From contig NZ_JACSNY010000010.1 of the NCBI RefSeq assembly GCF_016902535.1, positions 1-64,000 on the forward strand: 64,000 bases of DNA, written 5' to 3'. The notes under the pieces are model-generated. The model made no database searches. It saw only the letters and a program-made list of their open reading frames with translations, and was not told where the DNA came from. This DNA is from Anaerotignum lactatifermentans (GTDB taxonomy: Bacteria > Bacillota > Clostridia > Lachnospirales > Anaerotignaceae). Made by a program: the position numbers and the translations under genes. This document shows positions 18,263 to 27,320 of this stretch, piece by piece; positions within the stretch are counted from its first letter, which is position 1, and each line of letters begins with the position of its first letter.

Positions 18263-18870
18263 TGAAGAAACAGGGATTATTATTGATTATTTCCGGTCCG
18301 TCCGGTTCTGGCAAGGGTACTATTGTGGAACAGCTGAAGGCAAAGGATGATTTTTCCCTTTCCATTTCGGCTACCACAAGATCCCCCAGAGAATACGAGG
18401 AGGACGGCGTACATTATTTTTTCCGCACCAGGGAAGAATTTGAGCGTATGATCGAAAATCAGGAGCTTCTGGAATGGGCGGAGTTCTGCGGCAACTGCTA
18501 CGGAACCCCACGGACCTATGTGACCGATCAGATGCAGAAGGGCCAGAATGTGATCCTGGAAATCGAAGTGCAGGGCGCTTTGCAGGTGAAAAAGCTGTAT
18601 CCTGACGGTGTTCTGATCTTTCTGGTGCCGCCCAATCTGGAGGAATTGGGCAGACGTCTGACCAAGCGGGGGACGGAGGACAAGGAGACCATCAACCGCC
18701 GTATCCACAGAGCGCTGGAAGAAATGGAATTTGTACCGCAGTACGATTATGTAGTCGTCAACGATACCATAGAGCAGGCCACGGAGGACATTTTGACCAT
18801 CGTCCGTGCGGAATCTATGAAATGCAGCAGAAACAAGGAAATCAAAAAGGTATTTAAAGGAGAGATATAA
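18262..18870 (+). CDS. gmk: Guanylate kinase
   Basis: Gmk phosphorylates GMP to GDP with ATP. The P-loop IISGPSGSGKGTIVEQL lies at residues 7-23, followed by the GMP-binding TTRSPREYEEDGVHYFF and the lid region RLTKRGTED. The length of 202 residues is normal. It overlaps remA by one base and is followed 2 bases later by rpoZ. Confidence 0.96.
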   Translation: MKKQGLLLIISGPSGSGKGTIVEQLKAKDDFSLSISATTRSPREYEEDGVHYFFRTREEFERMIENQELLEWAEFCGNCYGTPRTYVTDQMQKGQNVILEIEVQGALQVKKLYPDGVLIFLVPPNLEELGRRLTKRGTEDKETINRRIHRALEEMEFVPQYDYVVVNDTIEQATEDILTIVRAESMKCSRNKEIKKVFKGEI

Positions 18871-18872
18871 TT

Positions 18873-19193
18873 ATGTTAAGACCATCTTATACAGACCTTC
18901 TGGATGTTATCACGAAGGATTCCGATGATATTACACTGGGCAGCAGATATACCATCGTGATCGCGGCGGCAAAGAGAGCCAGACAGTTGGTAGACCACGC
19001 GGAACCTATGGTCAGCGATACAAAGGTAGATAAACCCGTTTCTATCGCCATCAATGAACTCTATCAGGGCAAGATCAAAGTCCATCAGGGCCGTCCTGCC
19101 GCAGAGGAAGAGGCGGAAGAAACAGAAGAGCTGATGGACGCGGTATCCGCAGAAGAAGAAACCGCGGAAGAAGAAACAACAGAAGAAATCTGA
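18873..19193 (+). CDS. rpoZ: RNA polymerase omega subunit
   Basis: The first 65 residues match omega (MLRPSYTDLLDVI, YTIVIAAAKRARQLVD, KPVSIAINELYQGKI). The last 35 residues form a strongly acidic Glu/Thr tail (EEEAEETEELMDAVSAEEET), a common low-complexity extension in clostridial omega proteins. Omega helps assemble RNA polymerase and links it to ppGpp control in some bacteria. Confidence 0.94.
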   Translation: MLRPSYTDLLDVITKDSDDITLGSRYTIVIAAAKRARQLVDHAEPMVSDTKVDKPVSIAINELYQGKIKVHQGRPAAEEEAEETEELMDAVSAEEETAEEETTEEI

Positions 19194-19201
19194 TCGAAGG
19201 A

Positions 19202-19227
19202 AAAAGGGTGTCATTTGGCACCCTTTC
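19202..19227 (+). other. Hairpin between rpoZ and priA without a U tract
   Basis: AAAGGGTG pairs with CACCCTTT over an eight-base loop. A C run, not T, follows, so it is more likely an mRNA processing or stability element than a terminator. Confidence 0.5.
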
Positions 19228-19253
19228 CCCATATACGGAAAGGAGGGGATCGG

Positions 19254-21701
19254 ATGCTGTTTGCACATATCATTGTGGATTCCAGAAATCCGGAGACAGA
19301 CCGGATGTTTGATTATATCGTACCGGAGCGGTGGCAGGAAAAAATCGCAGTGGGCCAGCGGGTCATGGTCCCCTTCGGCAGGCGTAACGCCGGCACGGAA
19401 GGCTACGTGATCTCCCTGGCGGAGGAAAGTCAGGTGCCTGCGGAAAAGCTGAAAGCGCTTACGGAGATTCTGGACGAGGGCAGGCCGGTCTTTACGCCGG
19501 CGCTGCTGGAACTGGCCTTCTGGATGAAGGAAACGTATTTCTGTACCCTGAACCAATGTCTCCAGGCTATTATGCCGCCGGGGATACGGACCAAAAGTCA
19601 GTGGTTTGTGGAATTGGCCCGGGGCAGTGAGGAGCCTACGGCAAAAGAAGCCCGTTTTCTGGATTTTCTGCGGCAAAAGGGCGGCGTAATGCCCCTGCAG
19701 GAGGCGGAAGAAGGCTGGGAAGGCAGACTTCAGCCGATTCTGAAAGGACTGCGGGAAAAAGGCCATGTGGTTCTGCGGCAGAAAATTCGGCGGGGAGAAT
19801 ATAAAAATGAGAAGAAATATTATTGGCCCTGCGAGGATCAGGAACTGTGGCGGGAAGCGAAAGCACAGGCACAAAAGGATCGCCGCCTTGCCGCCCGTCT
19901 GCGGGTCATGGAAGCGCTGGAAGAAACATCCCCCCTTTCTCTGGCGGAGCTGAAGGAGCGGGCTATGGCAACAGACAGCCCTATCCGGACGCTGGCGGAA
20001 AAGGGCCTTCTGCGGGAGGAACGCCAACAGGAAAAAAGAGATGTGTTTTCTTTGGAGGATTATGAAAAAACCACGGCCTTTGTGCCTATGGGAGAACAGG
20101 CGGCGGCCCTCGGGGCGATGCGGGCGGAATTGGCCAGAGAGAAGAAACGGCCCGTACTGCTTCACGGTATTACCGGCAGCGGAAAAACGGAGGTTTATAT
20201 GCAGATGATCGCGGAGGTCATTGCCCAAGGAAAGCAGGCCATTGTACTGGTACCGGAAATTTCTTTGACGCCCCTTATTATGGAACGGTTCATTTCCCGG
20301 CTGGGGAATGCTGTTTCCGTGACTCACAGCCGCCTTTCCACAGGGGAGCGGCTGGATCAGTGGCGAAAGGCCAGAGATGGGGAGATTTCCGTTATGATCG
20401 GTCCCCGGTCGGCGCTGTTTACGCCTTTTTCCGATGTGGGCATCATCGTCATGGATGAATGTCACGAAACCAGCTATGATTCCGATATCACCCCCAAGTA
20501 CCACACGGTAGATGTGGCCGAAAAGCTGGCGGAGCTGACGGGGGCCCTGCTGGTTATGGGCAGCGCTACGCCGGATATTGTGTCTTATCACCGGGCGGCA
20601 ACAGGGGAGTATCTTCTTTTGGAACTGAAGGAACGGACCAAGGGCAGTCTTTTGCCTGCCGTTACAGTGGCAGATATGCGCCGGGAACTGGAGGAGGGCA
20701 ACCGTTCTCCCTTCAGCCGGGAACTGGCGGAGGCCATTGGTGAAAACCTGCGGAAAAAAGAGCAGACCATGCTGTTTTTGAACAGGCGAGGCTATGCCAC
20801 CTTTGTTTCCTGCCGGAAATGCGGGGAGGCCATGGTCTGCCCGGAATGTAATATTACCTATACGTATCACGCCAGAGAACAGGCACTGATGTGCCATTAC
20901 TGCGGCAGACAGGTGCCCCTGCCTAAGGTATGCCCTTCCTGCGGTTCCTCCTATATCCGGTATTTCGGCACGGGGACCCAGAAGATCGAGGAGGAGGTCT
21001 GCCGGATGTTTCCGGAGGCCAGAGTGCTGCGGATGGATCTGGATACGACTATGACAAAAAACAGCCATGCGAAGATTCTGGAACTTTTCGGAAAGGGACA
21101 GGCGGATATTCTGGTGGGGACCCAGATGATCGCCAAGGGACATGATTTTCCCAATGTGACGCTGGTGGGGATTCTGGCGGCGGACGCCTCTTTGCGTTCC
21201 GGGGAGTATACGGCGGCGGAGAACTGCTTCCAGCTGCTGACCCAGGCGGCGGGCAGAGCCGGACGGGATAGTCTGCCGGGACGGGTCATCATACAGACCT
21301 ATGAGCCGGAAAACTACGCCGTAACCATGGCGGCGGAACAGGATTACAAAGGATTTTATGAGGAAGAGATCAAAATGCGTCAGGCCATGGAGTATCCGCC
21401 CTTTTCCCATCTGTTTTCCGTTCTGGTGACGGGAGAGAAGGAGGAAGAGGTTATCCATGCGGCCAATTATCTGGGGGCCTTGATGCAGCATTACAGCAAA
21501 AAGGCGGAGACCACCGTTTTGGGCCCCTCTCCGGCGGCATTGCCCAAATTCCGTGGAGAATACCGCTGGCGGATATTGGCTAAGGGAAAGGACGGAAAAC
21601 GGCTGGCGGCCTATGGCGCTTACTGCGTGGAGCGAGCCAAAAAGGAAGCGGGACGGCAGATCCATTTTCATATGGCTTTCGATCCCCGGAATATTGTATA
21701 G
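19254..21701 (+). CDS. priA: Primosomal replication restart helicase PriA
   Basis: PriA (815 residues) reloads the replisome at broken forks. It has the N-terminal 3'-DNA-binding domain (DRMFDYIVPERW), Walker A HGITGSGKTEVYM, and a helicase box reading MDECHETSY, where DEEH is more usual. Next come the paired zinc-binding cysteines (CRKCGEAMVCPECN, CHYCGR, CPSCGSS) and helicase motifs IV-VI (GTQMIAKGHDFPNVT, QAAGRAGR). ATG 19254 follows GGAGGGG; longer frames lack a site. The coaBC gene that usually separates rpoZ from priA in Firmicutes is missing here. Confidence 0.95.
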   Translation: MLFAHIIVDSRNPETDRMFDYIVPERWQEKIAVGQRVMVPFGRRNAGTEGYVISLAEESQVPAEKLKALTEILDEGRPVFTPALLELAFWMKETYFCTLNQCLQAIMPPGIRTKSQWFVELARGSEEPTAKEARFLDFLRQKGGVMPLQEAEEGWEGRLQPILKGLREKGHVVLRQKIRRGEYKNEKKYYWPCEDQELWREAKAQAQKDRRLAARLRVMEALEETSPLSLAELKERAMATDSPIRTLAEKGLLREERQQEKRDVFSLEDYEKTTAFVPMGEQAAALGAMRAELAREKKRPVLLHGITGSGKTEVYMQMIAEVIAQGKQAIVLVPEISLTPLIMERFISRLGNAVSVTHSRLSTGERLDQWRKARDGEISVMIGPRSALFTPFSDVGIIVMDECHETSYDSDITPKYHTVDVAEKLAELTGALLVMGSATPDIVSYHRAATGEYLLLELKERTKGSLLPAVTVADMRRELEEGNRSPFSRELAEAIGENLRKKEQTMLFLNRRGYATFVSCRKCGEAMVCPECNITYTYHAREQALMCHYCGRQVPLPKVCPSCGSSYIRYFGTGTQKIEEEVCRMFPEARVLRMDLDTTMTKNSHAKILELFGKGQADILVGTQMIAKGHDFPNVTLVGILAADASLRSGEYTAAENCFQLLTQAAGRAGRDSLPGRVIIQTYEPENYAVTMAAEQDYKGFYEEEIKMRQAMEYPPFSHLFSVLVTGEKEEEVIHAANYLGALMQHYSKKAETTVLGPSPAALPKFRGEYRWRILAKGKDGKRLAAYGAYCVERAKKEAGRQIHFHMAFDPRNIV

Positions 21702-21722
21702 GGTGAAAAAATATGGTACAAT
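21694..21722 (+). promoter_or_regulatory. Promoter of def-fmt-metallopeptidase genes
   Basis: TTGTAT at 21694-21699 and an extended -10 (TG-G-TACAAT, -10 at 21717-21722) are 17 bases apart. The -35 overlaps the end of priA. Confidence 0.65.
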
Positions 21723-21791
21723 TACCATTACTTGCTGAGGACAGAAAACATACGGTTTTTGTGTAAAAAGCGTTTTTAGGAGGTAATCTAT

Positions 21792-22241
21792 ATGGCAACA
21801 AGACAGATTCGGCTGAGCACAGATGAGGTACTGCGCAAGATCTGCAAGCCGGTAAAAGAGATCAATCAGAATACATTGACACTGCTGGACGATATGGCGG
21901 AGACCATGTATGCGGCCAACGGCGTTGGTCTGGCGGCGCCGCAGGTAGGCGTATTGAAACGGATGGTGACCATTGACATCGGCGACGGTCTGGTAGAACT
22001 GATTAACCCTGTCATTTTAGAGGCAAAGGGTTCCCAGATCGACTACGAGGGCTGCCTGAGTATTCCCGGCGCCAGCGCCAGAGTGGACCGTCCCGAATAT
22101 GTGAAAGTAGAGGCTTTGAACCGGAACGGGGAAAAGATCATTGTGGAGGGCGAAGAACTGATGGCGGTGGCTCTGTGCCATGAGCTGGATCATCTGGATG
22201 GTGTGCTTTACATCGACAAGGCTCTGCCGGAAGAAGAATAA
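21792..22241 (+). CDS. def: Peptide deformylase
   Basis: Def removes the N-formyl group from new proteins. All three family motifs are present: GVGLAAPQVG, EGCLSIPG and the metal-binding HELDH. The length of 149 residues fits the short type 1 form. AGGAGG lies before ATG, and fmt follows 12 bases after the stop, pairing the enzymes that remove and add formyl groups. Confidence 0.96.
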   Translation: MATRQIRLSTDEVLRKICKPVKEINQNTLTLLDDMAETMYAANGVGLAAPQVGVLKRMVTIDIGDGLVELINPVILEAKGSQIDYEGCLSIPGASARVDRPEYVKVEALNRNGEKIIVEGEELMAVALCHELDHLDGVLYIDKALPEEE

Positions 22242-22253
22242 GGAGGAACATCT

Positions 22254-23183
22254 ATGCGTATCGTATTTATGGGAACGCCGGATTTTGCCGTTCCTTCTCT
22301 GGAAGCCCTGCTGACAAAGCACGAAGTGGTGCTGGTGGTGACACAGCCCGACAAGCCCAAGGGCAGAGGAAAAAAGCTGGTGCCTACACCCGTGAAGGCC
22401 TGCGCGCTGGAACATGGTATCCCGGTGGTGCAGCCGGAAAAGGTGCGGGAAGAGGCTTTTGTGGAAGAACTGCGCGGCTATGCGCCAGATCTGATCGCTG
22501 TCACGGCTTTTGGCCAGATTTTGACAGAGCCGATTTTGAACATGCCCCAATATGGCTGTATCAATGTCCATGGCTCTCTCCTGCCCAAGTACCGTGGGGC
22601 GGCGCCTATGCAGTGGTCTATCATTGACGGGGAAACAGTGACCGGTATCACCACCATGTATATGGCAAAAGGACTGGACAGCGGCGATATGCTGCTGAAA
22701 AAAGAAGTGGAGATCCTGCCGGAGGATACCTTCCAGGATCTGCACGATAAAATGGCCAAAGCGGGAGCGGAACTGCTGCTGGAAACTCTGGACGCTATGG
22801 AGGCAGGTACTCTGACCAGAGAGGAACAGGACCATGACAAAGCTACTTACGCGCCCATGATTACAAAGGAAACAGGACATATCGACTGGTCCAAAGGCGG
22901 ACAGGAGATCATCAATCTGATTCGGGGACTGAATCCGGCGCCGGCGGCCTATACGGAATATGAAGGGGAAGTGCTGAAGATCTTCCGCGCCGAAAAATGG
23001 CAGGAGGATGTGCCGGAGGCAGCCTGCAGTGAGATCCTGGCGGTGACCAAAAAAGGCTTTGCCGTCAAATGCGGCGACGGCGCCCTGATGGTGCTGGAAC
23101 TGCAGGCCAGAGGCGGCAAACGGATGAGCGCGGACGCTTATCTGCGGGGGCATGAGGTAAAGACGGGCGTCCTTTTACAGTAA
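22254..23183 (+). CDS. fmt: Methionyl-tRNA formyltransferase
   Basis: Fmt formylates initiator Met-tRNA using 10-formyl-tetrahydrofolate. The sequence has the N-terminal formyltransferase fold (RIVFMGTPDFAVPSLEAL), the catalytic region INVHGSLLPKYRGAAP with the conserved Asn and His, and the C-terminal OB-type domain. Its 309 residues are normal for the family. Confidence 0.96.
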   Translation: MRIVFMGTPDFAVPSLEALLTKHEVVLVVTQPDKPKGRGKKLVPTPVKACALEHGIPVVQPEKVREEAFVEELRGYAPDLIAVTAFGQILTEPILNMPQYGCINVHGSLLPKYRGAAPMQWSIIDGETVTGITTMYMAKGLDSGDMLLKKEVEILPEDTFQDLHDKMAKAGAELLLETLDAMEAGTLTREEQDHDKATYAPMITKETGHIDWSKGGQEIINLIRGLNPAPAAYTEYEGEVLKIFRAEKWQEDVPEAACSEILAVTKKGFAVKCGDGALMVLELQARGGKRMSADAYLRGHEVKTGVLLQ

Positions 23184-23210
23184 CAGAATCACTGAAAAAG
23201 GAGGAATTCT

Positions 23211-23900
23211 ATGTATATAGATGTTTGGTTTCCCATATTGATTATTGCGTTTTTGCTGGCGGGAGCGGCGCAGATGAAGGTTTCTTCCGCCTATAATAAA
23301 TATTCCCGGGTGCCCAACCGCAGAGGGATTTCCGGGGAGGAGGTCGCGGCCCAGATGCTGCAGAACGCTGGTATTTTTGATGTGCGGATTGAGCGGATCG
23401 CCGGGAATCTGACGGATCATTATGATCCTAGAACAAAGACCCTGCGGCTTTCCGCCGGCGTATACGGCGGCAGGAGTATTGCCGCTTTGGGGATTGCCGC
23501 CCATGAGACCGGCCACGCCATCCAGCATGACAGGGGCTATGTGTTCCTGGCGCTACGGAGCATGATGGTGCCGTTGTCTAATCTGGGATCTACACTGGCC
23601 TTTCCTCTGATCCTGATTGGTCTGCTGTTCGGAGGACATTCCGCCAGTCTGTGGATTACTTTAGGGATTGCTTTTTATGCGCTGGCAGTGCTGTTTACGC
23701 TGATTACGCTGCCGGTGGAATTCAATGCCTCCGCCAGAGCGCTGGATATGCTGGAGGATCAGTATTTTCTGGACAGCGATGAAATGCCTGGTGCCAGAAA
23801 AGTTCTTTCCGCCGCTGCCATGACTTATGTGGCCGCTGCCGCTGTGGCGGTACTGCAGCTGCTGCGTCTGATCTCTATATTTGGCAGAAGAAATGATTAA
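23211..23900 (+). CDS. YugP-type membrane zinc metallopeptidase
   Basis: The 229-residue membrane protein has the HExxH zinc motif HETGHAIQH near residue 103 and about four hydrophobic segments. This is the neutral zinc metallopeptidase family (Bacillus YugP), which commonly follows fmt in Clostridia. Its substrates are unknown. A family terminator hairpin follows. Confidence 0.88.
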   Translation: MYIDVWFPILIIAFLLAGAAQMKVSSAYNKYSRVPNRRGISGEEVAAQMLQNAGIFDVRIERIAGNLTDHYDPRTKTLRLSAGVYGGRSIAALGIAAHETGHAIQHDRGYVFLALRSMMVPLSNLGSTLAFPLILIGLLFGGHSASLWITLGIAFYALAVLFTLITLPVEFNASARALDMLEDQYFLDSDEMPGARKVLSAAAMTYVAAAAVAVLQLLRLISIFGRRND

Positions 23901-23940
23901 AACGAAAATATTTTTCAGGATATCATACCAATAAAACTAA

Positions 23941-23987
23941 GATCGCCGAAATCCTTGTCTAACGCAGGGGTTCCGGCGATTTTGCCT
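23941..23987 (+). terminator. Hairpin terminator, dispersed family copy A
   Basis: ATCGCCG (23942) pairs with CGGCGAT ahead of a T-rich tract. The arms and the CCTTG loop start resemble the elements at 32538, 33646 and 39897. Confidence 0.75.
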
Positions 23988-24087
23988 TTGAGGCGGAGAA
24001 TGGCGCTGTTTGTAGGTTTTTACGAGGTTCTTTCTGATGAAAAGAAAAAAATAAATAAAATCTTAAGGATTTTGAAAGGGGAAAATG

Positions 24088-24116
24088 TGGAAACAGACCA
24101 TGGAACATGGTATAAT
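24088..24116 (+). promoter_or_regulatory. Promoter of the stalk-domain lipoprotein gene
   Basis: An extended -10 (TG-G-TATAAT, -10 at 24111-24116) lies 17 bases after a weak -35 TGGAAA. The gene starts 65 bases downstream. The rest of the 280-base gap holds the terminator and nothing else recognised. Confidence 0.6.
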
Positions 24117-24180
24117 CTATGCCATAGAACTTTATCTTTCAGGGTTTTATGTGTAATTTGCGAAAAAAGGAGGAGTATGT

Positions 24181-25719
24181 ATGAGAAGAAAAATTGCGGC
24201 GTTTTTGTGTGCGATTCTGTGTCTGGCCGCTTTTACCGGATGTTCCAAGGAAGAACTGGGCTATCTGGCTATGAGCGCCGACGCGGTAAGCACCATGAAA
24301 CAGAGTGAAACCACAGGCAGCGCTGAGATCTATGTGGATCTGGATGCGTTGAAGTCTGTTGTGGCGGAAGTATCTTTGGCGGCTGGCTCTACGCAGGAAA
24401 TGACAGACCGTCTTCTGGCGGATATGTCCGCGCTGACAGGCAAAAAGACAGCAACATTGGATTATACCGTGCAGATGGATCTGGAAGAGATGAGCTATAT
24501 GTTCGATCTGGATCTGACCTATGACAATCAGATTTATTCCTTTGGCAGAATGTATTACGGCTTAAAGGACGGCGTTTATGTTTCTACAGAGGCGCTGTGG
24601 AGCGCATATCGTCTGCTGTGTGAATTTACAGAGGACGACGGCAGCTTCCTGTATGACGAGGCCTTTGCCGATGAATGGAAGGCACAGCTGAACGCGGAGA
24701 AATATATTTGTGTTCTGGATATGAATGATCTGGGTCTGACCCGGGAAGAACTGGATGCGCTGATGCCGGAAGGCAGCTTTGACGATCTGGCGAAAGCGGC
24801 TCTGGATTTGTATCGGAATGGTTTCTCCGGCTTTACCACTGGTATGGTAACAGAGATCCCGGACGGCTACCGTATTGCGGCTACCGGCAAGGAATGTGCG
24901 CAGCTGCTGGCAGACCTGCTGCAGTATGTGGCAGACCATCCCGGAGAAATGCTGGATGCCCTGAATGCTTACCTGCAGGCTTCCTTTGCGTATGCCAATG
25001 CGGCAGAAAGTGATACCGCAATGGTAACAGACGCACTGGCAGATGTAAAAGAGGACCCTTCGGAAATGACAGCAGCGCTGCTGAGCGCAAAAGCGGCGGT
25101 AGAATCTGTTATGGCCGATGAATGTTACAGCATCCTGCTGGACGGCTTCAGTTACAGCGCGGATATGGTAAAACAGGGTGACAGATATGTTTCCCATGAA
25201 TCTTACAGCTTCAAGGACGGCAATAAGGCAGTCTTTACCATGAACAGCACAAGCACCATGGCGGCAAAACCCAATGGCGTGGTATTCCCTTCTCAGAGCG
25301 TATCTCTGGACGAAGTAACAGCAAAAACCACCGCACTGGTAGATAAATATGATCCCGTGACCGGTGTGACAATGACATGGTACCCTGCGGACGCTTCTTC
25401 CACAGCTGTCCTGCAGAAAACAAGACAGACCGAGGTAGGCGCTCTGATGGGTTCCGATACGACGCTGGTGGATTATGTGATCCAGGACGGCAGAGCATAT
25501 CTGCCTCTGCGTGACGTATGTGATGCACTGGGCGTAGAAGTGGTTTGGGACGCCAATACAAGAACGGCCTCCGCAGTGGTAGATGGTACAGCGGTACAGC
25601 TGGACAGCCAGCTGTATGACGGCGTATCCTATCTGGCAGTCAGAGGTTTTGACGCCCTTGGTTATACCGTATCCTATGTAAATGAGGACGGCACCCATAT
25701 GGCAACGCTGGCAAAATAA
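24181..25719 (+). CDS. Lipoprotein with C-terminal copper-amine-oxidase-like stalk domain
   Basis: A signal peptide with lipobox FTGC predicts a surface lipoprotein of 512 residues. The C-terminal part (about 430-512) matches the stalk or copper amine oxidase N-terminal-like domain frequent on clostridial surface proteins (YLPLRDVCDALGVEVVWD, YDGVSYLAVRGFDALGYTV). The central region, about 30-380, is not recognised; it is acidic and poor in Cys and may be a binding domain. The gene stands alone with its own promoter and a strong terminator. The function is unknown. Confidence 0.85.
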   Translation: MRRKIAAFLCAILCLAAFTGCSKEELGYLAMSADAVSTMKQSETTGSAEIYVDLDALKSVVAEVSLAAGSTQEMTDRLLADMSALTGKKTATLDYTVQMDLEEMSYMFDLDLTYDNQIYSFGRMYYGLKDGVYVSTEALWSAYRLLCEFTEDDGSFLYDEAFADEWKAQLNAEKYICVLDMNDLGLTREELDALMPEGSFDDLAKAALDLYRNGFSGFTTGMVTEIPDGYRIAATGKECAQLLADLLQYVADHPGEMLDALNAYLQASFAYANAAESDTAMVTDALADVKEDPSEMTAALLSAKAAVESVMADECYSILLDGFSYSADMVKQGDRYVSHESYSFKDGNKAVFTMNSTSTMAAKPNGVVFPSQSVSLDEVTAKTTALVDKYDPVTGVTMTWYPADASSTAVLQKTRQTEVGALMGSDTTLVDYVIQDGRAYLPLRDVCDALGVEVVWDANTRTASAVVDGTAVQLDSQLYDGVSYLAVRGFDALGYTVSYVNEDGTHMATLAK

Positions 25720-25740
25720 ATAGATTTGAAGAATACTATG

Positions 25741-25790
25741 AAAAACAGGAAGGCAAAGCCCCCTCAATGGGGGCACGCCTTCCTGTTTTT
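25741..25790. terminator. Bidirectional intrinsic terminator
   Basis: AAAACAGGAAGGC pairs with GCCTTCCTGTTTT around an inner CCCCC/GGGGG stem. It separates two convergent genes. Confidence 0.93.
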
Positions 25791-25798
25791 ATTTGTTT

Positions 25799-26662
25799 TT
25801 ATTTGTTTTTTTGTGTTTTTTCCCGCAGGGCCTCCCACAGGGAGTAGGGAATGGAAAGATTGCCTTTCCCTCTGCCCAGCTGGATATCCGGTTTATTGTC
25901 CCCGTGGAAATCACTGCCGCCGGAAGGCAGCAGATGAAATTCCTCTGCCAGACGCAGGATCTGTTTTGTCTGGGCGGGGGTATAGGTGGAATAAAAGCAC
26001 TCGATGCCGTCCAGACCAAAGCCGCAGAGCTCCCGGCAAAGTTCCCGCAGACCGTTTTCCTCCAGTCCGTACAGGGTAGGATGGGCCAGCACAGCCACAC
26101 CTCCTGCGGCGTGGATGGTGTCGATGCACAGCTTTGGCGTAAGGAATTCCCGTGCCACATAACCGGGGCAGCCGGGAGAAAGATAGCGGGAAAAAGCGGC
26201 AGCCCGGTCAGGCACCAGATGCTTTTGCAGAAGCACATTGGCAAAATGGGCCCGGGTAATGATTTGTCCGCCGGCGTTTTTCGCCACTTCCTCCAGTGTA
26301 ACAGGCAGGCCGATGGCGCGCAGCTGGGCCGCCATTTTTTCGTTCCGCCGATCCCGGCTTTCTTTGATTTCCGTCAGTGCCGAGGCGAGAGCGGGGGCAT
26401 TCGGTGAAAATCCCAGCCCCACAATATGGATCTCCGGCTGGTGGCGATGTTCCCAGAGGGCGGCGAATTCAATGCCGCAAATGGTTTCCATGCCGTGTTT
26501 TTCTCCTGCTTCCCGAAACAGCGTCAGTCCATCGGTGGTATCGTGGTCTGTCAGAGCAATGGCGCGAAGCCCCTGCTTTTTTGCCAGGATCACCAGACCC
26601 TCCGGAGAAAAGGTGCCGTCGGAGCAGTAGGAATGGGTATGCAGATCAATGGTTTTTTCCAA
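25799..26662 (-). CDS. PHP-domain phosphoesterase (RNase AM/YciV type)
   Basis: The 287-residue protein has the PHP metal-binding motifs IDLHTHSYCSDGT, ALTDHDTTDG, CGIEF, HPTLYG and GSDFHGDNK. Such proteins hydrolyse 3'-phosphorylated nucleotides or act as 5'-3' exonucleases on short RNA; which one cannot be told here. A TTG start at 26662 is chosen because AAGGAAG lies 7-8 bases upstream, whereas GTG 26671 directly abuts that site. Confidence 0.87.
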   Translation of the reverse strand: MEKTIDLHTHSYCSDGTFSPEGLVILAKKQGLRAIALTDHDTTDGLTLFREAGEKHGMETICGIEFAALWEHRHQPEIHIVGLGFSPNAPALASALTEIKESRDRRNEKMAAQLRAIGLPVTLEEVAKNAGGQIITRAHFANVLLQKHLVPDRAAAFSRYLSPGCPGYVAREFLTPKLCIDTIHAAGGVAVLAHPTLYGLEENGLRELCRELCGFGLDGIECFYSTYTPAQTKQILRLAEEFHLLPSGGSDFHGDNKPDIQLGRGKGNLSIPYSLWEALREKTQKNK

Positions 26663-26751
26663 AATAATCACTTCCTTTGCAGGACCAGTATATCATATCC
26701 CGGCCAAAAGGCCCATAAAATAAAGAAAAAAGGTTCGCACGGGGGGATATC

Positions 26752-27156
26752 ATGAAGAAAAAGGACTGCGGGAAAAAGGAAGAACGGGGAGAAAATAAAG
26801 TACTGTGCATGATAAAGGCACAGGCGGTGGCTTTTGCCATTACCTGTATCGTTTTTATCGGCTGCGGGATGCTGCTGACCTTTACGGAGCTTTCGGAAAG
26901 CAGAGTCCCCGTCATCGCTTTGGTCTGCACAGCCCTGTCCGCGGCAGTGGCGGGCTTTGACTGGGCTTCCTGCCAGAACAAAAGAGGGCTGCTCTGGGGC
27001 GTGGCTGCCGGTGCGGTGTACGCGGTGATTCTTTGTTTTGTATTGTCTGCCGCCAGCGGAGATTTTACGCTCCAGCTGTCTTTGGGGATGCACCTTTTGA
27101 TCGCGGCGGCAGCCGGGGGCGCGGGCGGTATTCTGGCCATGAACAGAAAAAAATGA
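26752..27156 (+). CDS. Small four-helix membrane protein (TIGR04086-like)
   Basis: The 134-residue protein has a charged N-terminus and four hydrophobic segments, ending in MNRKK. It resembles the TIGR04086 family of unknown function, often found beside yajC or secDF in Clostridia; secD lies 165 bases downstream here, but yajC is not in the window. GGGGGGATATC precedes the ATG. The family call is by resemblance only. Confidence 0.65.
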   Translation: MKKKDCGKKEERGENKVLCMIKAQAVAFAITCIVFIGCGMLLTFTELSESRVPVIALVCTALSAAVAGFDWASCQNKRGLLWGVAAGAVYAVILCFVLSAASGDFTLQLSLGMHLLIAAAAGGAGGILAMNRKK

Positions 27157-27177
27157 GCCGGGGCCGCTAAGATTTCT

Positions 27178-27206
27178 TTGCAATCCATATAAAACTATGC
27201 TATACT
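27178..27206 (+). promoter_or_regulatory. Promoter of secDF
   Basis: TTGCAA at 27178-27183 and an extended -10 (TG-C-TATACT, -10 at 27201-27206) are 17 bases apart. A leader hairpin (GGCTTTTC / GAAAAGCC, 27231-27256) follows without a U run. Confidence 0.75.
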
Positions 27207-27320
27207 GTTCGAAGCGGAAAATGAAGGTAGGCTTTTCTTCCAAAAGGAGAAAAGCCGCCTTTCTTTTGCGGAAAAAAGGATTCGCCAAACAGACGAACGG
27301 AAAATCAGGAGGAAAAGAAC

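Noticed and set aside
18876-21728. A 950-codon open frame on the minus strand opposite rpoZ and priA
   Set aside because: It lies antisense to well-conserved genes, has no ribosome site and no recognisable domains; it arises from codon bias of priA.
23955-24308. A frame overlapping the start of the stalk-domain lipoprotein
   Set aside because: It crosses the terminator and promoter and overlaps the signal peptide region in another frame; no ribosome site.
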